The notes under the pieces are model-generated. The model was given only the letters and a program-made list of their open reading frames with translations, was not told the DNA's origin and did no database searches. A program made the translations under genes and the position numbers. DNA of 34,902 bases, from assembly GCA_036897485.1 (NCBI GenBank), contig JAYMTF010000499.1:1-34902 (forward strand), in the 5' to 3' direction. Shown in pieces: positions 9,977 to 22,006 of the stretch; the stretch's first letter is position 1; each line of letters begins with the position of its first letter. The stretch comes from Pelargonium nanum. Taxonomy: Eukaryota; Streptophyta; Magnoliopsida; Geraniales; Geraniaceae.

Positions 9977-11512
9977 AGTTGCAGTTCCAAACCGGTATGG
10001 AACTCTTGATCATATATGACAAAAGAAATGGCATGGAACTGTGAATTAGCTGACTACTGAAATGTAGTATATAGTCATGTATATTGTATACGTATACAAC
10101 AATTATAGCATGTTCTGACATTCTTTATACCAATATAATACACTCATAAATCAATCTGGTTCTGTTGATGAAGCTTCGCAGCTTGTTATAGTCTTTTGGA
10201 TGCGTAGAGAATTGGGTTGCTTGATTTGCAGGAAACCAAAATTTTAGTGTTTTATCAGAAAGCTGTGAATGTTGTGGAGTACACGCTGTTGCCACAAAAA
10301 TGTCTGTATCATATTGTGATAAGAAGGAAAAAATTGTGTGAAAGTTAGGTGGGTGGGCTACTTGGAAATTTCTATATTATTTATGAAGAAAAAAAAACAT
10401 ATTATTTTTAAATATTTCTTTCCAATGCTAGTTCCTTCCTACCCATCAAAATAATCAGAAAAGGATTTAGGGTTGAATAGTTTCGTCTCTTCCAAACTCG
10501 CACTGTTTTTTATTTTAGCTTTTAACTAGAGTTTTGCATGCATTTATTCTTTACATTAATCTATTTTCATTTATTCTATATCATGTCAATTTGTGTTACT
10601 GTAACTATTGAGAACATGTCATCTTGTCCGCTCATATTAGTTGTCACGTGGACATGTCACATTAGTGAACTCGCACTAAAGACAAAATGTTGCGTTTTAT
10701 TTATACATTTACAGTCAATCAAAACTGTGTCGTAGCGATTGATTTTGGAAGGAAAAAAACACATTGTATAACGAATTCGCATCAACAAATGACAATAATT
10801 ATGAGTTGGCATGATAACGTGTACTTAATAGTGGACATAATAAAAACTAACTTACCATTGCAGGGGTTAAGTACTGGAAAATCCTAAACAAAGGCTAAAC
10901 TCAAAAACAATAGAGTCAATAAACTAAACTAATTGGATCAGTAACTTAATTAACAAACAAATTTGATCTTCAATTCAACTTTCCATGTCTCACTCCATGA
11001 AAAAATATTTAAATCATAAGAAGCTCATAAATACACCAACTTGAGTTATAAAATAAATTACTCCGATTTTTTCGGTTTATATTATGGGATTTCTGAGAGG
11101 GTTCGAATACTCGCGGTTGACATCTTTAAGCCGTTTTACCATATCCAGATTAATCATCATTCGAAGTTTGTTCACACTTGAAACCTTCATCTCTCCTCAT
11201 GTGTTGAGAAATTACTCCGATTTTTCTCTTTTTCTAAACAGTAGTAATAATATTTACGGAGTACATTAATAACAATTACTTCATAAAATAAAAATAACAA
11301 TCACCGCACTTTTTTTTTTTTTCATTTCTTCGCACAGTCTCCAGACTCCAGCACTCTAGATTCTAGAAGTAGTGATTAGACGATTAGTTATTACCTGTAA
11401 GTAACTGAATTTCCGGAGAATAAAACAAATACATTTAAGAAAATAAAAATAAAATCACCAAATTATTTGATTTCCAATCCGATCCGATCCAAAAACCAGT
11501 TTCAGTCCGAAA
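9977..11512. other. Intergenic region between the DUF3110-like gene and VIK
   Basis: No coding region supported; frames here are short and AT-rich without family resemblance. The first ~150 bases are probably 3' UTR. ATTACTCCGATTTTT occurs twice (about 11056 and 11210). The second copy pairs with CGGAGTA at about 11258, giving a short inverted repeat of possible MITE origin. The last ~170 bases before the ATG at 11513 are probably VIK promoter and 5' UTR. Confidence 0.35.
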
Positions 11513-14500
11513 ATGAGCAACGGCGGCGCCGAGAGCTCCGACCCGGCCGGAGGCGGCGGAGGAGCAGCCAGAGACAAGGAGAAGCAGAAGGAGAAGGCCA
11601 GAGTCAGCCGGACCTCCCAGATACTCTGGCACGCCCACCAAAACGACGCCGCAGCTGTCCGCAAGCTCCTGGAGGAAGATCAAGCCCTCGTCCACGCCAG
11701 AGACTACGACAGTCGCACTCCTCTTCACGTCGCCTCCCTCCACGGCTGGGTCGACGTCGCCAAGTGCTTGATTGAGTTCGGCGCCGATGTCAACGCCCAG
11801 GATCGCTGGAAAAATACGGTAATTTTTTACTAATTTCAATTCAAAATCATCTATCTTGGTGTTTGTGGAATGATTGGGAGTGATGGTGAGGAGCTCTGAT
11901 TGTTTGGTTTTGAAGTGATGCTGGATATTTTAGTTGCATAAATTGTTAGCTGAAAATGTAATGTCCTCGTTTCTTGATTGAATTAGTTTAGGTTTGGCTT
12001 GTGCTGTGAGATTTTTTCAGGATTTTCTTACTTCACTCTGCTAGTTTGTTGTTGCAAAATAGGAATTTTTAATTTTTTTAGTTGCAGTTTCTAGCGAGAT
12101 TCAGAGGCAGCATCTGGCTTTGAATTTTGATTTTCGCTGAGCTTGAAATTTGAATAGATGCTAGAGATTTTAGTTGCATTAATTGTTAGCTGAAATTGCA
12201 GATTCACAGTTTTTTAATTGGTTTAGCTTTGGACCTTTGGCTAGTGTTGAGACATTTCTTCTGGGAATTTCGTTCAGTGAGTGAGTTATTATTATAAGCC
12301 TTCAGTAGATACAAAAGGAGCTAAGAAGCAGAATCTGATTGCTTTCTTAAAATTGTAAGGCGGTCTTGAATTATTTTTATTCTTGATCTGCTTGCAATTT
12401 GAACTGATACTAGATATTTTAGTTGCGTAAATGTTACCTGAAAATACAATGTCATAGTTTCTTGATTGAATTGGTTTAGATTTTGTTGGTGCTGTGACAA
12501 TTCTTCAAAGAATTTTAGTTTTTGAAATGTTTTGCCATGACAGCCTCTAGCAGATGCAGAAGGAGCTAAGAAGCAGAACATGATTGCTTTCTTGAAATCA
12601 TATGGTGGCTTGTCTTATGTAAGTCCATTGCTTCGCTTCTTCTCTCGTTTTTTTTTCTTTCTAAGTACTTCACTTCTTCTCTTTAATTCTTCATTGAGCT
12701 CGTTGTTGTCTTTGTTTTATATTTGTTGACTAATTTGGTTTTGGTTGTGTCGATTGGCCTCTAGCAGAACATTTAAAAAAAAATTAAGTTCATCATATTA
12801 TCTGTCTTTTTCCCTCATCATTATACTTTAATATCATAGGTTTATATTTGTTCTTTTGGTTTACAAACTGCAAGTGCAACAGTTGCTTTTACATCCTCCA
12901 AATTGTGTAATTTGTTCAGATAAAATGACTTTTACTCTTGATGGTGATATTAAGATACTTTAAAGCCAAATATGTATACTTTTGACCTTTTTTTCGTAAC
13001 GGAAGATGGTACTCATACAACTATATCAATAACATGCAATTACCCTATAATGCAATCACTGAATGTTGGACGATCTTTCTGAGATATCATTGTTTGATAT
13101 GCATACTCATAAATGTGGGAACATTTTTCTATTCACTAATTCACATGCTAACTTGCTTAATTGCAGAAACTCATGATTTTACCATCATTATGTTGCTTGC
13201 TTTATAATACATTTTACACTAATGTGAGCTATTCTAATCAATTAATGAATGCCTTTGATTGAGTGTGTCTATGGGAACTGATTCTGAGTGTACTTACTGC
13301 AGGGTCAAAGTGGAAGCCATTTTGAACCAAAAGCTGTTCCACCTCCTCTCCCCAATAAGTGTGACTGGGAAATTGACCCAACTGAGCTGGATTTTTCAAA
13401 TTCTGCTATTATTGGAAAGGTGATTCAGTGTTTATTTTGTGAGTGTGATTGTGATCCAATCTTGTTATATATCAACTAGGATTTATGTCTACTGTTATGA
13501 TGGAAGCCAGATTCACATTTGAGTTTTAATGGCACTATAGGTGTTGTTATGCCAAAATTTGGAGTCTCTTAAGCATTTTTTTTGGGTCCAAAGTTACTTT
13601 TCTTTTTTGTTGCTGATGTTCTGGCTCATAATGTGTAGTGTTAAGTGATCATCATGATTTAAGCTTGTCTTGTTACCAGAAACGGCGGATACTAAATTAT
13701 CTTGCTGCCATGATAGGGAAAATTTGATCAACAAGTAGCCTTATTATGTGAACCTATTTATCAGATTTCTTCCCTCATGCATCATATACTTTGTGATTAT
13801 AGTTACCTGTAATATTTAGATAATCCCAGTTCTGTGGTTAGAGAAATGTTGAGTCCTGTTAAAGAAAAGAAAGAATTCACGTGACATTGATCCTTGTAGG
13901 ACATAATTGTAGCTACATAGTCATGCTGTCTGTTGTGGCTTTAGTTTTATGTTTCACAATATACTTTGTTTCTTAAATTATTTTGTGTTGTTCAAATTTG
14001 CTGCTTTGTGTTATGTATTAAACCTCTTGGTGGATCTTATGTTTTTCATTATATCTACAAAATGCGTCTTCATTGATGGTACCGGATATGCTCTAGGGGT
14101 CTTTTGGCGAGATATTAAAAGCCTATTGGCGTGGGACACCAGTAGCCGTCAAGCGTATTCTTCCGAATCTTTCAGATGATAGATTGGTGGTGTAAGTCTC
14201 ATTTTATAGTTTTTTTTCCCTAGTACTGGTTTGTGACTTGGATGTTTTAATACAGGTATAGAAACTGCTGGTTTTAGGATCTATAGCTGTATGGTAATCT
14301 AGTACATACTATTCCTGTTCATACATTTGACCACTGACTTGTTTCTTATTCACAACGGGTTCTTGTGCAAAATAATAATATGAAACTTAATAAAGGCTTA
14401 AAGATTAAGAGTACAATTCTGCTTCCCATGATCATTTTCTTTTTTGTGGCTAATCTCTTATTAGTTGTAGCTGTAATCAACTTTCTTATTGTAGCTAGTC

Positions 14501-17204
14501 TCGTTTAGAATGTAAATTTCTTACATCTTTTTTGGCTTTCCCAATCCAGTCAAGACTTCAGGCATGAATCAAATTTGCTAGTAAAGCTTCGCCATCCTAA
14601 TATAGTTCAGTTTCTTGGAGCTGTGACTGACAAGAAGCCCCTTATGTTAATTACTGAATTTTTACGAGGGGTATTTTTCAATTTCCTGCTCTCTCTATGA
14701 TTCTTATTATCTTGATCTCAAAGTTCTTCTTTTAGTCGTCTTGCTCGCATATTGAGTTGATCTGCTTGTATAGGGTGATCTTCATCAGTACCTCAAGGAG
14801 AAGGGTTCGCTTAGTCCTTCAACAGCAATCAATTTTGCACTGGACATTGCCAGGTAATTGACATTTCTAATGTTCTCTTTTACTACCTTGAGAAAATTGC
14901 TTGAACATCTTTGTACCTTGTACTTCTAGTTTGTGGCAAGCCATTGTTAATGATTTTCCCTGAAGAAAGTAAATAGGGACAATCGCCAGGTTCTATGCTT
15001 TTCTCCACCTCAAACTATGCAGTTCTTCAATGTTATCTGAAAAATAATAGTCTGAAAGTTGGAGTCTTATGCAAGCATTGCCTAAGTTTTATCAAATGCT
15101 ACTTGCAGGCTTAATGAATAATATTACTATGCTTATTTGAATTTTGTGATATTTCCGTGGTCAGAGGCATGGCATATCTTCATAATGAACCAAATGTCAT
15201 AGTTCACAGAGACCTAAAACCAAGGTGAATAAGTTCTTCCTTCTTTTTCTTTCTTTTCATCTCTTGTTTGAATTTTGGTGGGCATACTAGAAAGCGCAAA
15301 ATCTCTGCTTTACTTTAAACCTCTCATATATGTCTATTTCTTTTGTAGTTGGAAGTTGTCATTTTTTTTCACCTGCTCACTTTCCGAATTTCAGGAATGT
15401 TCTTTTAGTCAACTCCAGCGCGGACCATTTAAAAGTTGGAGATTTTGGATTAAGCAAGCTCGTCAAAGTTAAGAATTCTCATGATGTGTACAAAATGACT
15501 GGCGAGACAGGAAGTTGTGAGTGTTTTATCTAATACTCTTTGAATGAAGTACAATGTTTTCTTCTTGAAACTTACATTTGTCTATGTTTCTCACGCAACA
15601 AAACAAAAGATCGTTATATGGCTCCTGAAGTTTTTAAGCACCGCAAATATGATAAGAAGGTTGATGTGTTCTCTTTCGCAATGATATTGTATGAGGTAAA
15701 ATTCAGGTTGCATAAGAAGTGTATTAAGATTTAGAGTTAAATGAAATAAATATCTGAATCATTATTTCATCATCTGACATAGATGCTTGAAGGAGATCCA
15801 CCACTTTCGAGTTACGAGCCTTATGAAGCAGCCAAACATGTGGCCGAGGGGCATAGGCCTATGTTTCGCTCTAAAGGATACATCGCAGATTTGAGAGAGT
15901 AAGTTAAAATTCGAAAGTAGCAAAACACGGCTTACTTGCAAACAAATCCAAAATGTTATATGCACTACAGTTGTGTGTCATAAACTAAATGTGAGTGTGT
16001 ATTATTGTGGGTAATTAGCATTCCATGAATCAACTGATAGCATTATTTCCAATATAAATAACACATGCTCGCATTATTTAACAAGATTCACATTGACACA
16101 CTTTCATTAGCATTTTGTCTTCAGAGGGTCATATATATATACACACACACACACACACATATATTTCATTCATTAGTATACTATTTTACATGTAAAATGA
16201 TATTTCAATTTATCTTTCTATTCCACGTCATCCATGTACACTATTTTTAAATATTTTTCGCCCTCATTATTCTCACATTCTTGGCCCATGTATGTTTCTG
16301 TTCCCTTTAGAACACCTTCAGCATGCACCCATCTTTAGATTTATACTTGTCTTGCTGCTCATCCATGTTGCTAAGCCTGTCTCAGAAAATATTGTTAGTT
16401 ACTCTTCATAATCTTATACAGCGATACATTCTTTGTTACATTTGTTCTTGTTTTGCCATTCATCCATCTTTTTTCCTGTTTTGTGGCTGAGGCTCCTTTT
16501 TTTACAACACATTGATCATCTAGTACTCTAGAAGCACATCATATGTATTGCTATATCTGCATGAGTCATGAGAGATGTCCTTGAACCTCCAATTTTTCTC
16601 ACTTTGACACCGGAAACTATTCATTCTACTATGTTCCTGTTGTGTGATTAGCATCATCCTTCAGTCTCCAAGTTGGCATCTTTCAGAAAAAGGTTCAATC
16701 TGTGATGTTTGTTTTCACTCTACAGAACAACTAATTATGTTCCTTAGATCAGTTAAACCTCTAAATCGCCTTCTCATAGTAGGTCTTTAGGAGGCCCTGC
16801 ATATGTCATTACTCTGTCATCAGCAATTCATCCCCGTCGTCCATCTTACCCATCCTCTAAACTTGTTTTTTTTTTTTTATTATTAAATTTGTCTCCAGCC
16901 AACTTTTTGTTGATTGTATACACTTTTGTCTCTATGATTTCCAATATCGTTAGCATTAATGTACCCTCAGGTACTTGGGGAGGAATGTTCTCTCTATCAG
17001 ACAATCACACACAAATATCAGAAACTCGAATTGTTGAGTTGGTAATTCATTTCCTGTTGACTGTTTTCACTTTTCAGGTTAACTGAGCAGTGTTGGGCTC
17101 ATGACATGAACAACAGACCTTCTTTCTTGGAAATTCTCAAGAGGCTGGAAAAGATCAAGGAAAATCTACCAAGCGATCATCACTGGAGCATTTTCAATTC
17201 ATAA
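11513..17204 (+). CDS. VIK: VH1-interacting kinase, ankyrin-repeat Raf-like (ILK-type) kinase (11 exons)
   Basis: Exons: 11513-11818, 12544-12618, 13303-13419, 14097-14191, 14550-14670, 14774-14853, 15165-15224, 15395-15516, 15610-15695, 15783-15898 and 17078-17204. All splice sites and phases fit, giving 434 residues; Arabidopsis VIK is about 438. Residues 1-30 are low-complexity (Gly, then Lys/Glu). Three ankyrin-type repeats span about 36-127 (TPLHVASLHGW, NTPLADAEGA). The kinase domain runs about 160-420: GKGSFGE loop at 165-171, ATP-binding Lys185, helix-C Glu204, HRDLKPRN with Asp281, DFG Asp301, and APE at 330-332. All key residues are present, so it should be active, unlike animal ILK. 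In Arabidopsis the family acts downstream of the receptor-like kinase VH1/BRL2 in leaf veins and is also linked to tonoplast sugar transport (established knowledge). Intron 1 contains decayed extra copies of exon 2. Confidence 0.95.
11918..12618 (+). repeat. Triplicated ~245-bp unit containing VIK exon 2
   Basis: Three diverged head-to-tail units start at about 11918, 12158 and 12407, spaced 240 and 249 bp. Each begins with a form of ATGCTAGATATTTTAGTTGC, continues with AATTGTTAGCTGAAAAT and TTTCTTGATTGAATT.., and ends in exon-2-like sequence. Only the third unit keeps a functional exon (12544-12618). The second holds a mutated exon, and the first only scraps (CTAGCGAGATTCAGAGGCAG, near 12091). 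Confidence 0.8.
12299..12367 (+). pseudogene. Decayed duplicate of VIK exon 2 (pseudo-exon)
   Basis: This stretch aligns with the real exon 2: both contain GGAGCTAAGAAGCAGAA followed by TGATTGCTTTCTT. It encodes P-S-V-D-T-K-G-A-K-K-Q-N-L-I-A-F-L-K-L, then TAA (12356-12358). An AG sits directly before it (12297-12298). The original donor is lost, but a new GTAAG occurs at 12355. An exon 12299-12354 would be 56 nt, shifting the frame. Confidence 0.8.
16131..16165. repeat. Compound microsatellite (AT)n(AC)n in VIK intron 10
   Basis: About five AT units run directly into about nine AC units, followed by ATATAT. It lies within the 1.2-kb intron 10. A length-variable marker is likely; no function is implied. 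Confidence 0.9.
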
Positions 17205-17961
17205 TATTCAAGAGCAAAGGAACGTTCAATTGTGTAAACGACATATACGTAAGCCATTTCTTCTCGTCACCTTGTTGAATTGAGCGGATGATATTGTGAT
17301 TTGAATCAACTGAGAAAGCTCAGAATCGTTAGTTGCAATGGCTGGTTCACCATTGTTTATGCACAGAGATTGTGTTTGTTAGTTTCATCGGTTTCTAAAT
17401 TTGAATGGTTTTCATATTCTTGATATGGTATCAAACCTAAGAGTCTTGGAAAAAAACTGTCATATATAGGTTAAAAAAATGTGTTTTCTTTCTCATTTGA
17501 TATGAATATTCTTATCGTGTTCTTGTCATTGTAAGTTCTGGAAACTAACGATTTGCCGGTGTGATATCTTGTGTTGATGAATCAATTATCTGTTGGTACA
17601 GTTCAGTTCTAATCTTCATTGGTCGAAATAGAATTATTAGGGTTTCTGATGTGTTATCATTGTGACCCACACCTCTTTCGGGTTTAAGTTCAGATTAGGC
17701 TCTCTCACCCAGACGAAAAAAAATGACATGAAACTCGAATTGTAATACGACTAATTTGTTTGGAATTTATGATCAATGAGATCATGAGAAATTAGCTAAT
17801 TGCTTCTCTATAACTATATTCCCTGAAAACACAAGTATAACATATGGATATTTGCCTTATAACTTATTTGATCGAACATTTTGATCAAAGTGCATAATGC
17901 TGCTCAAATATTTTACAAGATAAACAAAATAAGACTCGTAAAACTTTACCGAAAATAAAAA
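17205..17961. other. Spacer between convergent VIK and p24-delta genes
   Basis: Both genes end into this 757-bp stretch, so it holds their two 3' UTRs and terminators. No open frame with family resemblance was found. The sequence is AT-rich with no repeats that I could recognise. Confidence 0.5.
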
Positions 17962-20362
17962 TTAGATAAGCTTCTTTTTCTCGAAAAAATTCTTCAAGTG
18001 CCATAGTTGCAATCCCGCCACTGATAAGCAAACGAAAAGTGAAAGGAAACTCATCCAGGCCATCCTCGAGGTAGTGGTTTGATTCAGTTTCAGCCTTTCT
18101 TCTTCCCTGGAACAAGTGTTCAATGTAAGAATCAGATTACAGCTATGCCACAAAAAGAGAGCAGCCCGGTCAAGAGACTCGCACCATTATGGGACAATTT
18201 TAGACAACATGTTTAATAATCGTGCCCTTACCCTTACCAGTAACTAGAGCTGACAATATTAGACATGACACATGACCTATGATTAACACGACAAGATTTA
18301 AGACTGTATAGGCCCAGCATATTTGTATACAGGTCGTGTTCATGTCGGAGAACCCAACATGTTTATTGATCGTGTAGTATTTGTGTGCACGACACGCTAA
18401 CTATTAATGTTCAAATAGTAAATTAATATTATTAATAAATTTATCTATTCTCGTGTCTGTCTCTCCTCTCTACTTTTGTTCCTTCTTTCTCACGCACAGC
18501 CCTGCACTTTCGTCCGAGTCTATTGCGTATCAGGTAAAAGAGCAGAAATGAGAGAATGTGAGAAACATAAGGCAAAGCCTACACAAACACGAATATTAAA
18601 TGTGTCGTGTTTGTGTTGCTCATATAACACATAGTTAACCACTAACATGACACGTACAAATTGCCATGTGTAACAATGATATCATAAATTCAGTTCGGGA
18701 TGTTACTGTTTCCTTACCTCTCTCGAAGATAAAACATCTCGTCGTGGATGGAAATAACATCATCAAATAGCTTCTTTAGCTCTATTTCCATGACCTGACA
18801 TTGCATAATATTAAAGAATTAAATTGCAATATAAATAAAGCACACAGCTAAGTTCTAACACATGCTAGCATTAAAAACGCGATTATCTTCTTCTTGTTCT
18901 TCAGAGACTTATCTTCCTCTTCTTGGCTTTAAGATTGATTCTATATGGATATTCTGAAATCAAAGCACAATTATCTTCTTCTCCTTCACTTTCTATTATA
19001 TTAAAACCTTTTTTTTTTCTAACAACTTAAATCGAAACATGAGCACAATCCAAAAGATTAGTACTCTATTAGGTCAAAGAATCCATAACTAAAAAAATCA
19101 CTCTTTCCCGATGTTAGATCATGCCACTACACCTTGTCTGAAGCATCGACAACTCACTTTGGACAACACAATCTTAACTCAACATTTTTCTACTTCACCG
19201 ATTCCCAATAAAGCGCCAATGAGAGAACCCATAAGTTTAAAGGAGTGCCATTTCTCAATGTGGAACTGTAATGTACTTAATGTACATAAACCGAGACAAA
19301 CAATATGCACCAAGAATCCAACTCATATATACACTGTAAGTAAAACTATTTGATTCTTACTGCCAACACTATCTCTAGTCGGCTAAATCACTTCAAGAGA
19401 AAAGGAGAGAAAATTGCATATACCTCTCCTAAACTGTCATTTACATATTTTTCAGTCACACATAATGACCCTAAACCATAATGTCAATCATAATTAACCG
19501 AACATTCCATTAGTTTGACCACGCATGTCAAAAAAATTTCCTAAATTGGAAATTACCCTTTTTTACTATGATTCACCCTTGCATAACTTTGCTGGAACAT
19601 GAAAACTTTCACCAGAATTTAGAGAACTTGGCCGAGATATTGAATTTTCTCTGGCATTTGGCCGGATTCTCAAAACTATCACCATTTCAAATACGATACG
19701 CGATTGCACATGATCAAACTAACCAAACATTTTAAATTCAGGACATTATAGTAATCATGTGCAAATGAGACGTATTTTAGGAGAGGTAAATTCAATATCC
19801 CAAAAAAGAAAGAAAGAGTTAAATGATGAGACTTACATCAACTTTGCCTTTCTTAGCAACACCAGACCAGTCCTTAGCAGCCACACCAGTCTTCCACTCA
19901 AAATCAATGGAGTACTTGTCCTCTGATTTGTAATCAGCTGCCCAGAAACAAGCCATGTAATCTCCACCCTCCGCCGCCGTGAACGCGAACTGCCCAGACT
20001 CCACATGATCCGCGTAATGATAATTGTTCCCATAAGACGATGTCACCTAACAACACAATCAAAAATCCCAAAATTCACACAAAAAAGGATCGATTTTTCT
20101 GATCTGGGTGTGCGTAAAAAGAGCGATTAGAACATACCCTGACGGTGATTTTGCGGGAATCGGGGAGATAGTGATTTGGGTCTTTGGGATTGACGATGCT
20201 GTACTTGCCAACAGTCATGGAATTGGGCTTGATGTCCTCTGCGATGCATTTGGTGTGACCTGGTTGTAATTCGAAGTGGAAGGATAGAGAAAAAGAGAGC
20301 GAGAAGGCGAGAATCAGAAGGAGGCGGAGATGGAGATGGAGATGGAATTGGATCATCATCAT
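17962..20362 (-). CDS. p24 family transmembrane cargo receptor, delta subclass (4 exons)
   Basis: Minus-strand exons in order: 20138-20362, 19837-20046, 18718-18794 and 17962-18106. All are GT..AG with matching phases, giving 218 residues. Residues 1-28 form a signal peptide rich in Leu, Ser and Phe. A GOLD domain follows (FELQPGHTKCIAEDI... to about 135) with the disulfide pair Cys39 and Cys108. Next come a coiled-coil (VMEIELKKLFDDVISIHDEMFYLRER) and a transmembrane helix (about 186-206). The cytosolic tail ends FFEKKKLI, which holds the di-phenylalanine COPII-binding motif and the dilysine KKxx COPI signal. Such proteins cycle between ER and Golgi as coat-binding cargo receptors; plant p24-delta proteins also bind the HDEL receptor ERD2. 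The tail and AGLQLWHLKNFFEKKKLI resemble the p24-delta9/10 group. The extended His/Leu-rich start (MMMIQFHLHLHL) may not be the only ATG used. Confidence 0.93.
18283..18660. repeat. ACACGACAC-type repeat insertion in p24 intron 3
   Basis: The stretch is studded with ACACGAC/GTCGTGT words: AACACGACAAG, GGTCGTGTTCATGTCGG, TGCACGACACGC, TGTGTCGTGTTTGTGTTG and CATGACACGT. TGTGTCGTGTTTGTGTT (18601-18617) matches the repeat at 4562-4578 in inverse orientation. This looks like an old non-coding transposable element; class and exact ends are unresolved. Confidence 0.5.
19421..19788. mobile_element. MITE-like element with inverted ends in p24 intron 2
   Basis: TACCTCTCCTAAA (19421-19433) is the perfect inverse of TTTAGGAGAGGTA (19776-19788). 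Imperfect complementarity seems to extend further inward (TAATGACCCTAAA / TAATGTCCTGAA, then TTAGTTTGA on both arms). The ~370-bp length, lack of coding and long inverted arms suggest a Mutator- or similar-type MITE. Target-site duplication was not clear. Confidence 0.5.
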
Positions 20363-21296
20363 TTGGGAATTGCGAGACGAATACAGTTGATGGAGTCGTT
20401 TCTGTTGGTGTTTTTGCGTTAATGTTGCTTTTCTTCCAAAATGAGTACTGTGTTTGTGTAAGGTTATTTCTAGTTTTCTACTCTAATGTTTCTTTTTAAT
20501 ATGCTCATCTTTTTTTGTGTGTGTAATAATATCCTTCATTAATTATTTTAAAATAAAAATTGACCATCATTTTAATATGAATAATGTTTAAAATTCCATT
20601 AATTATTTAAAAGTAAAAAATAGGCAATCATTTAACGAATACAAAATTATATCTAAAATATTTCTTACACTATTTTGAGATAAATTTCTTACCCTATTAG
20701 TTTCTTATGTACTGAAAAAGTGTTTTGGTAAAAAAACATGTTTTAAGTGTTTTGGAATTTTTTAGGTTTTGGATTCGAGCATCTTTGTCGAATAATAAAA
20801 TAATATTTAACTTTTTTTTATTAAAACTGACTAGTTTTGTTAAATAATAATAATAATAAATGATGTGGTATAGCTTCTCTCCTTTTCTTCCTCCTCTTCT
20901 TCTTCTTCTACTTCTTTTTAGGTTTCAACCGGTAGCGTTTCATTTGGCCTAAGGTTATGAGAAAAATGAATTTCTCGTTTGTACAACGAATTCTTGTCAT
21001 GTTGACAAGCGTTTAGATTATTATTTTTAGGTTATGAATTTTTTTATGTTTTGCAAAAATTCCAAATTAACAAGTATGAAGAGCACAATGAATTCTTGAT
21101 ATGTTGAATTTCTCAAACAATTCATACACCTCAAATCTAGCATTTTAAATGATATGTTGATTCCGGCAATTTCAAACACTCCATTATATTATTTCTTTCT
21201 TGGAAAATTCAAAATATCACAACAACATATAGTATCATCATAACTCAATTGTCACGTATTTATTCATATCAAAATGAAAGTATGACAATTATTCAT
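20363..21296. other. p24 promoter region and spacer to the phytocyanin pair
   Basis: The first few hundred bases should be the p24-delta promoter. A degenerate 60-bp direct repeat lies at about 20537-20642 (CATTAATTATTT units). Short CTT and AAT microsatellites lie near 20845-20920. A stretch at about 20930-21180 (GTAGCGTTTCATTTGG.. to ..CAATTTCAAACACTCC) looks like a decayed foldback element. No gene seen. Confidence 0.4.
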
Positions 21297-22006
21297 TTAA
21301 TTGTTAGTTGTATTAATTAAGCTGGAATACAACATATAATTTAATTTTACGAGCATAGCTTGAAACGGCGAAGGTGCTAATGATGGAGCTGATTGGGGCT
21401 GCACGGTGATGGATAACTTTTGTCCTTCGAGCTCGCAGTGATAAGGCACTCCACAAATGTACCATTTTCTTCCCGGCGAAGCCAAAATTATCTCATCATT
21501 TCGGCGAACAATGCCTCGTTCACCGGCGAAACAATACATTTGTCGAACTCTGTCCCGTTCACCTCGTACACATCATGAAATCCGACCGGGTATTGGAAAA
21601 CTGTTACAAATTAATTAAATAAACTACCATGAGTTTATTAACAAATTTAACTATAATAAATAAATTATAACCATAAGAGATAGGTATTTTAAAAGAAGAC
21701 AAAATATATATCATGTGATAAATTACCAATGTCTTAATTAAGTCGATTGATCGAGATCATTTGTAACAACGTGCTTGAATACATTCACTTTAAAATATAT
21801 AGTTAAATTAATGACAATGATTATTCGATATACGTACTGAGTTTGTCACCAACATGAAAGGTCTTGCCCCGAGTCCATAATTGATAATTAAACCCCGTCG
21901 TCCAACCCGTTTTATCCCCGACAACGAACTCCTCGGCCATGGTGATGGATGGGATGAAGGCAACAACAATGACCACAAAAATGATGAAAATGCCATGGAA
22001 AGCCAT
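21297..22006 (-). pseudogene. Phytocyanin (blue copper protein-like), frameshifted copy
   Basis: Minus-strand exon 1 is 22006-21838 and encodes a signal peptide (MAFHGIFIIFVVIVVAF..) and the start of a plastocyanin-like domain (EEFVVGDKTGWTTGFNYQLW). The intron is 21837-21601. Exon 2 starts at 21600 and reads IFQYPVGFHDVYEVNG. Compared with the neighbouring copy, one base is missing near 21500 (CATTTCGG here, CATTTCCGG there). The original frame then ends ALFAEMMR-stop. The lost part continues in another frame (NDEIILASPGRKWYICGV...) to a stop at 21297. The truncated product keeps the HDV histidine but loses the C-x4-H ligand segment, so it could not form the copper site. The frame remains otherwise open, which suggests a recent break, natural polymorphism or an assembly error. 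Confidence 0.8.

Noticed and set aside
11467..11839. Long overlapping frames on both strands over VIK exon 1.
   Set aside because: They are shadows of the GC-rich exon 1. The frame starting at 11513 carries the conserved VIK ankyrin sequence and joins to exon 2 in phase.
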